Assembly: GCA_963786195.1 (NCBI GenBank)
Contig: CAWAYH010000001.1
Span: 62,001-126,000 of the forward strand
Length of the DNA stretch: 64,000 bases
Origin: CAWAYH01 sp963786195
Lineage (GTDB): Bacteria > Acidobacteriota > Vicinamibacteria > Vicinamibacterales > 2-12-FULL-66-21
Direction: 5' to 3'
Shown here: positions 8,536 to 16,663 of the stretch, piece after piece
How the letters are laid out: each line of letters starts with the position of its first letter
Numbering within the stretch: position 1 is the first letter of the stretch
Made by a program: the position numbers and the translations under genes
Notes under the pieces: generated by a model
What the model saw: the letters and a program-made list of their open reading frames with translations, nothing else
Databases searched by the model: none
Told to the model about the DNA's origin: nothing

Positions 8536-9099
8536 TTACTTCGCGTCGGTCTTCCGCTTGTTCGTGCTCAGCCTGCGCGCAAGAAACGCAGCGCACATCG
8601 CGTCGGCGAACAGGTTGCACCGGAACCGGTACATCGTCTCGCGATCGTGACGCACGAGGACGATGTCGCGATCCTGCTGGACAACGGTCGAGACGGCGTG
8701 CCACGGCAGCGTCGTGGCGCGGGCGCCGCCGGCAAAGATCGCGCGCGCGCTGGTGAGGATCAGCCGGCCCGCCGGTTGCGTCGGGTCATCGGGCATGGAT
8801 GCCGGCGCGCTGTAGTGACAGGTATCCGCGCCGACGATGCGGTGCCCGGTTTCGAGGATGGGAAGGCCGTTGGAGCCGATGATCGCAGTCAGCCGGATCA
8901 GCTGATCCAGCCCCTCCAGCATTTCCCGTTCGATCTCCACGTCGTCATCCGGCAGGCCGATCGCATCGAGACGAGCGGTGAGCGAGGCGACGTCCGCCGG
9001 ATCGGGCTTGCCGGCCGCCACCCGCCAGGCCTGCCGCCACTCGGTGAGCCGACCATCGCCGCCACTTCTGTTCCTTCTGAACCATCCCCACAAGGCCAT
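8536..9099 (-). CDS. Hypothetical protein with a PH/GRAM-like C-terminal segment
   Basis: 187 residues from ATG 9099 (MALWGWFRRN); a TTG at 9141 would add 14 residues. The C-terminal part (GRLILTSARAIFAGGARATTLPWHAVSTV, then a strand-rich region) resembles a bacterial PH/GRAM-like beta fold. The N-terminal part is helical and acidic (PDPADVASLTARLDAIGLPD...). No signal peptide or membrane segment. It ends 4 bp before the namZ start, so the two probably form an operon. Function unknown. Confidence 0.65.
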   Translation of the reverse strand: MALWGWFRRNRSGGDGRLTEWRQAWRVAAGKPDPADVASLTARLDAIGLPDDDVEIEREMLEGLDQLIRLTAIIGSNGLPILETGHRIVGADTCHYSAPASMPDDPTQPAGRLILTSARAIFAGGARATTLPWHAVSTVVQQDRDIVLVRHDRETMYRFRCNLFADAMCAAFLARRLSTNKRKTDAK

Positions 9100-9219
9100 C
9101 CGTAGGTCCCGTCGCGAGTCGTTAATTAAGGACTGACGCAAATATGTGACCGCCGAATGCGGCTGAGCTTGAAGCCAACCGCCTCATCAGTGTTGAATAC
9201 GTCGCTCCCTGGAGACCTG

Positions 9220-9579
9220 ATGCCCCGTCGTCGGAATCCAACACCACCCAAAGCTCAAGCAAATGGCGCTTCCACGACCGGCCGCGGATCGACGACCGGG
9301 CGCAGGCCCGGCCGGCCGCCAGTCCATGACGAAGCCTGGACCAAGGTCACGGTGGTGCTCTTCGATCGTCAGATTGTGTTTCTCGACCGGCTGGCAGACA
9401 ACATCCGGGCGCATAGCGGGGCGACGATCAGCCGAGCGCAGCTGATACGCGCGTTGGTGGACGCTGTCAGCGACGCGGACGTCGACCTCACTGCGTCCAG
9501 GTCCGAGGCCGATCTGAAGGCGACGATCCTGGCGAGGCTGGGCCGGCATCGGTTGGCTCCCGGCCCCCCGCCTCGGTGA
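9220..9579 (+). CDS. Ribbon-helix-helix-type DNA-binding protein
   Basis: 119 residues from ATG 9220, preceded by GGAGA; the frame is open back to 9157. The N-terminal third is low complexity (GASTTGRGSTTGRRPGRPP, an AT-hook-like GRPP motif). It is followed by TKVTVVLFDRQIVFLDRLADN and SRAQLIRALVDAV, which fits the beta-strand/helix/helix pattern of an RHH or MetJ/Arc repressor. It is not next to an obvious toxin, so a stand-alone regulator is the simplest reading. Confidence 0.65.
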   Translation: MPRRRNPTPPKAQANGASTTGRGSTTGRRPGRPPVHDEAWTKVTVVLFDRQIVFLDRLADNIRAHSGATISRAQLIRALVDAVSDADVDLTASRSEADLKATILARLGRHRLAPGPPPR

Positions 9580-9591
9580 TTCGCGACCTTG

Positions 9592-9693
9592 CTACAGGCT
9601 CTTGATCCCCGCGATGAGCAAAAGGGCGACGACCGTGATGAGGATCATCACTGCGATCGTCCCGAGCGAGAACTTTCCGACCGTCATGGCCAT
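9592..9693 (-). CDS. Small single-pass membrane protein (33 aa)
   Basis: A 33-codon frame from ATG 9693 to TAG at 9592. A strong Shine-Dalgarno (GGAGGT) lies six bases upstream of the ATG. The protein starts MAMTVGKFSLGTIAVM, continues as one uninterrupted hydrophobic helix and ends AGIKSL. It lies between the RHH gene and the outer-membrane protein gene. The size and the good ribosome site argue for a real small membrane protein; function unknown. Confidence 0.55.
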   Translation of the reverse strand: MAMTVGKFSLGTIAVMILITVVALLLIAGIKSL

Positions 9694-9757
9694 TACCGCA
9701 CCTCCCCGTGCAGTCCGAAGCTCATGCGTAATCCTACAACGAGCCCGCCGGAAGGCG

Positions 9758-11227
9758 CTAGAACGTGTAATCGAAGCCCAGGACAGTCGTGAGCTGACTG
9801 CGGAGCCCGCCGTCGGTCAGGGGAAAGAGCACATTGCCGGAGATCAGGAGGTTCCCCTTCGGATTGAACTTGAACCCGATCGCCCCGAGTACCAGATTGA
9901 GCCTGCCGGCCTGCGGGTCGAATTCGTCAAACGTCGCCGTCTGAACGGTGGTTGCCCCCTGGTACTCGAACGTCTTGCTGGCCAACCGGAGCCTGCCGGC
10001 ATCCACCAGCGTGCGGCCGATGACGTCGCCGGTGATGGTCAACCGGGAATGCGCGACGAACTCGACGCCCGTCACGTAGTTGAATTCGTCGGGTACCTGT
10101 TCTTCACCGCCGAGCTCCGCCAGCAGGCCAAAGTTGCCGACGGTACCTTCCGACGCCGCATAACCGATGTTGACGTGCGGCGCGAATCGTCCGACATCAC
10201 CCGAGGCGACCAGCAGGACCTTCACCTGAGTCCCTGCGCCGAGCAGGTTTTCTTGATCGCCCGTCGGGAGTCTCACGTCCACCGCCGCAGCGAGTCCGCC
10301 CGCCGCGAACGACACGAAGCGGAATTTCGTGCGCAGGAGCATGTCGCCGAGCCCTGACACACTGCCAGTGTGTGTGAAGGTCTTCTGAGTGGCGTCGGGA
10401 TTCCCCGCTTCGAACGTATGGGTCAGCGGGGTGGTGGCCGTCGCCAGACGGACGATGGTCGCGCGAACGCTCGCGTCGAGATCGACGCGGAGGATCGGGA
10501 CCACGAGCGAAACGTCCCAGCGATCGGTGAGACCGTAGTTGCCAAAGAACGCGACGGTATCGGTGGTGGCGTGTAGCGAGAGCGCCGCTTCGATCAGGTC
10601 GCCCTCGAACGGTGGGCTGAGGCGCGTCCCATTCGGTTGGACGACGGGTCCTGAGCCCATGCCTCCACCCATGCCTCCACCCGTCCCGCCGCCAGTGCCC
10701 GGTGTGCAGCACTCCTGGTGTCGCAGGTAGAACTTGATCGATCCGTCGTCGAGCGCCTGACCCTCGAAGGTCGAGTACGGCGTATGTTGATACGTCATGC
10801 CCGCGCTGAACTTGCCGCGGCCGATCGTCGTCGCACGCTCGGCGAATGATGGTCCGAAGCTGTTGCTGGATCGGCGGAAGGTGCCCAGCGACTCGTCGAA
10901 CGTGTACGTGAAGCCGCCGGCGGACGATCCCAGCGGGAACGTCGAGAGCTGCACGATCATCAGCTTGTTGAAGTTTCGAACGACCCCGACTGCAGGGTTG
11001 TTCAGCTCGTTGGCGTCGACCGGGCTGAAGTGGGCTTCGTGCGAGAGTTCCGAGGTCGTGGGACGCGGGAGCGTGATACCCCGGAGGATCAAATCCGGCA
11101 GCAATTCAGCCAGACTGATCGTACTGGTCGACTGAGCGTGTGCGCTGCGGGCCGTCGAGAGAGCCAAGGCGATCGCCAGAATTCCTGTTCCCAGCCACCA
11201 CCGACCCCCCATTCGACTCGTCAGCAT
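9758..11227 (-). CDS. Outer-membrane beta-barrel protein (transporter/porin-like)
   Basis: 489 residues. A signal peptide (LGTGILAIALALSTARSAHAQS) is followed by a repetitive beta-strand pattern (AVDVRLPTGDQENLLGAGTQVKV, FAPHVNIGYAASEG, NLVLGAIGFKFNPKGNLLISG). It ends in GFDYTF with a terminal aromatic, the BAM recognition signature of outer-membrane barrels. A Gly/Met-rich insert (GTGGGTGGGMGGGMGSG) in the middle is probably a surface loop. It resembles the transporter/phenol-degradation MetA-like barrel families, but the substrate is unknown. ATG 11212 is an alternative start. Confidence 0.8.
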   Translation of the reverse strand: MLTSRMGGRWWLGTGILAIALALSTARSAHAQSTSTISLAELLPDLILRGITLPRPTTSELSHEAHFSPVDANELNNPAVGVVRNFNKLMIVQLSTFPLGSSAGGFTYTFDESLGTFRRSSNSFGPSFAERATTIGRGKFSAGMTYQHTPYSTFEGQALDDGSIKFYLRHQECCTPGTGGGTGGGMGGGMGSGPVVQPNGTRLSPPFEGDLIEAALSLHATTDTVAFFGNYGLTDRWDVSLVVPILRVDLDASVRATIVRLATATTPLTHTFEAGNPDATQKTFTHTGSVSGLGDMLLRTKFRFVSFAAGGLAAAVDVRLPTGDQENLLGAGTQVKVLLVASGDVGRFAPHVNIGYAASEGTVGNFGLLAELGGEEQVPDEFNYVTGVEFVAHSRLTITGDVIGRTLVDAGRLRLASKTFEYQGATTVQTATFDEFDPQAGRLNLVLGAIGFKFNPKGNLLISGNVLFPLTDGGLRSQLTTVLGFDYTF

Positions 11228-11273
11228 CGTGCCTCTTGTCCGACGTGCGAGTCTACCATGCCGAGTGCATTCT

Positions 11274-11385
11274 GCAGTATCCGAGAGGCTTCGCCCCTCG
11301 GACTCCCCGACACGCTCTCTCGCGCGCCGCTTCGCCGGCGCGCTCCGGTCGCGTGGCTCGCTCGCGATGCTCGCTCGCGCCCTGG
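11274..11385. repeat. Dispersed intergenic repeat, copy A
   Basis: About 110 bp starting at the hairpin GAGAGGCTTCGCCCCTC and continuing through CTCTCTCGCGCGCCGCTTC to the CGCTCGCGATGCTCGCTCGCG segment. A second copy at 19915-20075 matches over nearly the whole length but has about 45 bp inserted. It is non-coding and sits just upstream of the barrel gene. It belongs to the class of mobile intergenic repeats common in large soil-bacterium genomes. Confidence 0.7.
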
Positions 11386-11405
11386 AACGAGCGGACCGAT
11401 GTAGT

Positions 11406-11423
11406 GTCCGGCTTTAGCCGGAC
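11406..11423. repeat. Palindromic GTCCGGCT-type repeat, single copy
   Basis: The 18-bp palindrome GTCCGGCTTTAGCCGGAC lies at the 3' end of the amidohydrolase gene, directly before its stop region. The same palindrome, with AAA or GAA in the centre, occurs three times at 29923-30006. It could act as a bidirectional terminator or REP-like element downstream of the qhp-amidohydrolase transcript. Confidence 0.7.
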
Positions 11424-12629
11424 TAGCGCTCGATGCCCGCTTGGCCTCCAGGACCGAGGTACACGCGACCGTCTTTCATCACGAACTTCACCCGCTTCAG
11501 CGCTGTCACGTCCGTGAGTGGATTCCCGTCGACCGCGATCAGATCCGCAAACGCGCCGGCCGCGACGTTACCTGCCTTGTTCTGCAGGCCCACCGCCTCG
11601 GCGGCGTACAACGTGGCGGTTCGGATCGCGTCCGGCGGGCGTGAGTCCGATCGCCGTCAACCGTTCGAACTCGCGCGCGTTGGCGCCGTGAGGCACGACG
11701 CCGGCGTCGGTCCCGAACGCCAGAGGGAGTCCCTCGCGGGCCGACGCCGTCAGATGCTGCTCGAGCGCTGCGGCGACTTCCGGCGGTCCGGCCTGGGTGA
11801 GCGACCACAACGTGGACAGCTGCCGGACGCCGCGCTTGCGCATCTGCGCGATGAGCGTGCCCGGCGTGAAACCGCCGTGCACGACGAGGTCCGCGCCCTG
11901 TTTCACAGCCGCCTCGATGCCCGCTGCGCTCAATGCATGGACGGCGACCCGGCGCCCGAGCGCGTGCGCCTCTTCAATCCCCGCACGCAGCGCGTCGTCT
12001 GCGATCTCGTACGTGGAGGGTGACTTGAATGCGGCCGCGAGCCATCCCGTGACGCAGATCTTGATCAAGTCCGCGCCGCGCTTGACGTCCTCGCGCACCC
12101 GCGCGCGGAACGCGTCAGGCCCGCGGACGCCGATGCCGTTGAAGTCACAGATGCCGCCCGCCGTCCCGAGCCAGGGTCCCGACGCAACCACGCGTGGTCC
12201 GGTGACGCGGCCGTCCCGAATCGCATCCCGCAGCGCCAGGTTCGAATAGTCGATGGCGCCGAGGTCCTGGACGGTGGTGAAGCCGGCAAGCAGGGTCGCG
12301 CGAGCGTTCTCCTCCGCTTTGCCCGCGAGCGTCAGGTGGACGTGCGCGTCGATCAGGCCCGGCAGCACCGTGAGATTCCCGAGATCGACGCGACGAGCGC
12401 CGTCCGGAACCTTGATTCGCTCCGCCGGCCCCGCCTGGACGATGCGATCGCCTTTGATCAGGACGAGCCCGTTCGCGACGAGCACGCCCCGCTCCACGTC
12501 GAGCAGCGAGCCGGCCGAGACCGCGAGCACGTCGGCTGGTTGACCGATGCGCTCGGCCGGTAGGCGTGACCCGATCAGCAGGCTGGCCAGGCAGCCCAGT
12601 GCGATCGAGACAATTCGGGGTGGTCGCAT
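11423..12629 (-). CDS. Secreted amidohydrolase (imidazolonepropionase/prolidase-like), frameshifted
   Basis: Signal peptide (IVSIALGCLASLLIGSRLPA), then a metal-dependent hydrolase fold. LPGLIDAHVHLTLAG carries the first metal HxH, IKICVTGW the strand that normally provides a metal ligand, VAVHALSAAG and VVHGGF the further His residues, and LAFGTDAGVVPHG the metal Asp. The frame breaks near 11635. The C-terminus continues as TLYAAEAVGLQNKAGNVAAGAFADLIAVDGNP in another frame, to the stop at 11423. It starts 12 bp after qhpE stops, so it is probably transcribed with the qhp operon, although it is not a known qhp gene. Substrate unknown. Confidence 0.85.
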
Positions 12630-12641
12630 GAAGGGAGCCTT

Positions 12642-13367
12642 TCAGATTTGCGCGCCGCAGAGCGCGATCAGGCGCGACGTCAGGTCGTTCAGATTGCGCG
12701 TGGCGTGACCTTCGATCGCCAGCGCGACAAGTCCTGTCGCGTTGGCCACCGCGAAGCTCACGCCCTTCAGGTTTCGCTCTGGCGGGACGCCGGGAATCGG
12801 ACGCGGGTACCCGGACGCGCGGAGACGCAGGGCGCCGTTCGTGAGATGGACCAGCCCGCACGCATCCCGTGGGCAGTCCCAGTCGAGTTCGACCGCCAGC
12901 ACGCCTTCGAGCGCGCCGGGCAGCCAGCGCCGCTCGTCGTCCGGCGCCGCTGCTACGACGATGGCCCCGCGGTCGGCCGCGTCGCGAACGGCCGACGCGA
13001 GGGATGATTCGTGTTCGCCGTTGACGGTTCCAAGGCTGAGATTGATCAGCGCTGCCTCGTGGGCCGCCGCCCATCGAATAGCCTCGACGAGGCCGCGCCC
13101 CGTCGTCGCGAGCGCGCGGTCGAACACCTTGACGGCCAGCAGCTCGACGTCCGGCGCCTTTTCCCGGATGGCGGCCGCCACGGCAGTTCCGTGGCCCAGG
13201 CGATCCACGACGTCATCGCCGGGAGTGCCGGTGTCGTCGATGGACGCTCCTCCGGAGATGCCGCGTACGTGCGCGTGCGCCGCGTGAATGCCGCTGTCGA
13301 CGACCGCAACGCGCACGCCACGACCTGTGCGCGCTGGAGACAGATCCTGAATACTGAGCGTCTTCAC
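12642..13367 (-). CDS. qhpE: QhpE-like subtilisin-family leader protease
   Basis: 241-residue S8 peptidase with the complete triad: Asp24 in VVDSGIH, His59 in GHGTAVAA and Ser204 in GVSFAVANATG. It has no signal peptide and lacks a propeptide, so it is expected to act in the cytoplasm. In the qhp system QhpE is the subtilisin-like protease that removes the leader of the gamma-subunit precursor after modification. It sits directly after the exporter gene (21 bp) in an otherwise complete qhp operon, and this supports the assignment more than sequence alone. Confidence 0.85.
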   Translation of the reverse strand: MKTLSIQDLSPARTGRGVRVAVVDSGIHAAHAHVRGISGGASIDDTGTPGDDVVDRLGHGTAVAAAIREKAPDVELLAVKVFDRALATTGRGLVEAIRWAAAHEAALINLSLGTVNGEHESSLASAVRDAADRGAIVVAAAPDDERRWLPGALEGVLAVELDWDCPRDACGLVHLTNGALRLRASGYPRPIPGVPPERNLKGVSFAVANATGLVALAIEGHATRNLNDLTSRLIALCGAQI

Positions 13368-13388
13368 TGTCCGAGCCCGTGGGCGATC

Positions 13389-15120
13389 CTACAGGAGAGC
13401 GGGAGATTCAGGTTGGGGCGCGAGGAAAAGCCTTGCGAACGCGCCCGAGCGGCGCTCGAGGAGCGATGGCGGTCCGCTCTCGACCACGCGGGCGCCCTCG
13501 AGCACGATGACGTGGTCCGCCGATCGGATGAGATCGAGCCTGTGCGAGATCAGGACCGTCGTTCGGTCGCGCATGACCCGTCGATAGCCTTCGATCACCA
13601 GTCGCTCCGACACGGGATCGAGCGCGGCCGTTGGTTCGTCGAGTACCAGAACTGACGGATTGACGAGAAACGCCCGCGCGAGCGCGAGCCGCTGACGTTC
13701 GCCCGCCGACAGCGCGAGTCCACGATCGCCGACGATCGTCCGCAGGCCGTCGGGTAGCGTTGCGACGAACGACCCGATGCCGGCGGCGTCGAGCGCGTCG
13801 CGCAGATCCAGATTCCGATGCGCTCGGATTCGCGTAGCGGACGTTGTCGGCAATCGACGTATGGAACAGCACGGGATCCTGGTCGACGACCTGCACATGC
13901 CGCCGCAGATCGTTCAATGCGATCGCTGCCAGATCGTGACCGTCCAACCGCACGACGCCAGAGTCGGGATCGAGCAGGCGCACCAGGAGATCCGCGATCG
14001 TCGATTTCCCGCTCCCGCTGGCCCCGACGATGGCCAGCACCTGGCCGGGGTCGACGCCAAAGCTGACGCCTTCGAGCACTGCGCCGCCGCGGCCGTGCGA
14101 GAGCCAGACGTCCTCGAACGCGATGCGTCCGCGCACCTCGCTCAATCGCTGCGCGTCGGCGCGCTCGTTGACGTCGAGCGGGGTATCGAGCAGCGTTGCG
14201 ACGCGGTGCCACGACACACGCGCGCTCGCCAGCGCGCCGTAGAGTCCCATCAGCGCCTGCACTGGCCCGACGACGCGTGCCTGGTAGGCGAGGAACGCGG
14301 CGAGCGTGCCGAGCGTCATCGACCCGTCGACCACACGCAGGCCGCCGTAGAGAAAGACCGCGGCCGTGCCGGCGGAGACGATGAGGCCCGGCAGCGCGCC
14401 GGTGACGTAATGCGCGCGCTGGACGCCCATCAGCGTGCCGATGAAGGCGTCGTTCAGCCGGCTGAATCTGGCGACCTCGCGCTCCTGGGCGTTCGAGGTC
14501 ACGACGGCGCGCATGCCCCGCAGCGTCTCGATCAGGAAGCTGCCGATGTCGGCGCTGCGCTGCCGCAGGTCAGCCACCTGCGGCTCGAGCTGCCTTCGAT
14601 ACCGCCGGAGCGCCCACACGCTGAGCGGCAGCGTTGCGGCGCCGATCAGGAACAACCGCCAGTCGAGCCAGACGAGGATAGCGACGCCGCCGATCAGGAA
14701 CAGAACGTTGCCTACCCAGGCGAGCGCCGTTTCGGCAGCAATGCGCTGGATCTCGCCGACGTCGCTGTTGATGCGCGACACGATGTCGCCGAGGTGCGTG
14801 GACGCGTAGAAGCGCGGCGACAGCCGCTGGAGGTGCTCGTACAGCTCGCGCCGCATGTCGAACAGGATTTCCGCCGACACGCGGGTGTAGCGCAGGCCGC
14901 TGACGACGTTCAGCAGGAAGCCGAGCGCGCCGGCCGCGACGAACAGCACGACGATCTGTCGAAGCGCCTGCCCGTTGCGCCCGATGAGCGCCTCGTCGAC
15001 GAGCGGTTTCGTCAGGTACGGCAGCCAGAGCGAGACAGCCGTACTGACCAGGCAGACCAGGAAGACGATCGTCAACCGGCGCCAGTACGGGAGGATGTAG
15101 CGGAAGGCGCGGCCGCTCAC
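13389..15120 (-). CDS. qhpF: QhpF-like ABC exporter (fused TMD-NBD), frameshifted
   Basis: An ABC-transporter half-molecule of about 575 residues. Six hydrophobic helices (from FRYILPYWRRLTIVFLVCLVS) are followed by an ATPase domain with Walker A GASGSGKST, Q-loop VVDQDPVLF, signature LSAGERQRLALARAF and Walker B VLVLDEPTAALD. The frame changes near 13850, between NVRYANPSAS and the signature; the C-terminal part ends at 13389. The family exports peptides and lipids. In qhp operons QhpF moves the cross-linked gamma subunit to the periplasm. It lies 13 bp after qhpB. Confidence 0.87.
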
Positions 15121-15133
15121 GATCCGGCGATCC

Positions 15134-16285
15134 TTACCGCCCGCCCGCAGGCGGACGTTGTGGCAACAGGAGAAGCTGCGTGGACATGTCGCCGTCGAGC
15201 GTGATCGTACGCTGAAGCGTGAGCGTCGCGGCGTCGTAGATGTCGATCGTGTTGCCGGCCTGGGAGATGTAGATATTCGTGCCGCTGCTGCTGACCTTCA
15301 GCGACATGCGCGGACGTCCGCGGAACGGCGTGCGCGAGATGACGCGGCGGGATTCGAGGTCGAACGCCCAGAACTCGTACTCGCCGATGTTCTGGCTCAA
15401 CCCGTACGCGCGCTTGCGATCCGGCGTCATCGAGAACGACACCGGGCGAAACGGGCCGATGGGATAGAAGTCCACGCTCTTCTTCGCGAGATCGATCCGG
15501 CCGATGCCCATCACCCGGCGGTTCTGCAGCGAATCCTGCATGCTGAAGAGGCCGGTGTAGAACCCCGGCTCGTCGCTGAACGGATCCAGCCCGCCGAACT
15601 GGATGCGGCCGCCGCCGGGTTCGAGCGGCCTCGAGAGCTCCCACCGGTCGACCTCGGTGAACTTCTCCGTTTCGTAGATCAGGATGTCCTCGCCCATCAG
15701 GTACATCAGCTTCCCATCGGGCGAGAAAATGACGCCGGCCCCCTCGCGTTCTTCACCTTTGGGCCACGGAATCGTGCGCGCGACTTTCTTCGTCGCGAGG
15801 TCGTACTGGACGAGCGTCGGCGGCCCGATCTCCCAGCGATCGGGCTGGAGCGTCGCCTTCTTGATGACGAGGATGACGTACTTGTCCTTGGGATCCGGCT
15901 GCAGCCCCCAGATCCGCGTGCGGGCGGTCCCTTCGCTGAGCGTGAACGAATCGATGGACGTCCGCTTGACGCGATCGACGATCTCGATCTTCTCGTACGT
16001 GTAGTCCCGCACGTAAAAGCGCGTTCGATCGAACGAGAGCTGCAGCATCGTCGGCATCCCGTACTTCAGCGGGATCTCGCCGATGGACTTCTCGGTGGCC
16101 TCGTCCAGCACGCTGATCGAGCCCTTGTACGTGCCGAGATACATCGTCGCCGAACCGCCGTTGGTGCCGGTCGGCGGGGCGCCAGCGGTCTGGGCAGGCA
16201 AGCGGATGGACGTCAGCAGACAGGCACACGCGAGCGTGCAGATCGACAGGCTCAGTTGTCGCCGTGCGCCGCCGGGCATCTTCAC
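15134..16285 (-). CDS. qhpB: Quinohemoprotein amine dehydrogenase beta subunit (beta-propeller)
   Basis: 383 residues with a signal peptide (LSLSICTLACACLLTSIRLPA) and YVTN/WD-like repeats (MYLGTYKGSISVLDEATEKSIGEI, GTNIYISQAGNTIDIYDAATLTLQR), which predict a seven-bladed propeller. In the known enzyme the beta subunit is such a propeller and forms part of the active-site cavity around the gamma subunit in the periplasm. Its place immediately after qhpC matches the structural-gene order A-D-C-B. It is slightly longer than the Paracoccus protein. Confidence 0.9.
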   Translation of the reverse strand: MKMPGGARRQLSLSICTLACACLLTSIRLPAQTAGAPPTGTNGGSATMYLGTYKGSISVLDEATEKSIGEIPLKYGMPTMLQLSFDRTRFYVRDYTYEKIEIVDRVKRTSIDSFTLSEGTARTRIWGLQPDPKDKYVILVIKKATLQPDRWEIGPPTLVQYDLATKKVARTIPWPKGEEREGAGVIFSPDGKLMYLMGEDILIYETEKFTEVDRWELSRPLEPGGGRIQFGGLDPFSDEPGFYTGLFSMQDSLQNRRVMGIGRIDLAKKSVDFYPIGPFRPVSFSMTPDRKRAYGLSQNIGEYEFWAFDLESRRVISRTPFRGRPRMSLKVSSSGTNIYISQAGNTIDIYDAATLTLQRTITLDGDMSTQLLLLPQRPPAGGR

Positions 16286-16294
16286 CTCTTCACC

Positions 16295-16663
16295 TCAGGG
16301 GAAAATCAAGTCGATCTTGCGCCAGTCCTTCTGTGCCGCCGCGCACTTCGCCGTCCAGTCGGGCGCGTGGTTGAGTTGATCCGGCACCTGCGCCGGCCAG
16401 AAGCAGCCGAGATGACAGTCGAACAGGTCGCGCTCGACCGGCTGGCACAGCCCCGCCGTGCCGCCCGTCCGGTCCACCTCCCAGCCCGGCGAGAATACGG
16501 TCGAACAGCCAAGCGGGATGTGCGGGCCTGCCGGCTGCTGCGGGACTTGCAGCGCGACGACGTCTGCCGCCGGTTTTGCTGACGCGTCAGGAGTCGTGGC
16601 TGACGGGTCGATCGCGCGCTCGAGCCGTCTTGCCTTCTGATTAACTGGGCTGAGGTGCTTCAT
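16295..16663 (-). CDS. qhpC: Quinohemoprotein amine dehydrogenase gamma subunit precursor (CTQ peptide)
   Basis: 122 residues from ATG 16663, overlapping the 3' end of qhpD by 23 bp; GAGG lies upstream. This is the peptide that carries the cysteine tryptophylquinone cofactor. Residues with the spacing of the known gamma subunit (Cys7-Glu16, Cys27-Asp33, Cys41-Asp49, Cys37-Trp43) are Cys53-Glu62, Cys73-Asp79, Cys87-Asp95 and Cys83-Trp89. Every interval (9, 20, 6, 10, 4, 2, 6) is exact. Local sequences are LGCSTVFSPGWEVD, LCQPVERDLFDCHLGCFWPA and QKDWRK. The leader (MKHLSPVNQKARRLERA..., about 46 residues) is not a Sec signal and is longer than the Paracoccus leader of about 28. Confidence 0.95.
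   Translation of the reverse strand: MKHLSPVNQKARRLERAIDPSATTPDASAKPAADVVALQVPQQPAGPHIPLGCSTVFSPGWEVDRTGGTAGLCQPVERDLFDCHLGCFWPAQVPDQLNHAPDWTAKCAAAQKDWRKIDLIFP

Noticed and set aside
12642..13367. S8 protease as a general secreted subtilisin
   Set aside because: It has no signal peptide or propeptide and lies inside a full qhp operon, so the QhpE leader-protease role fits better.
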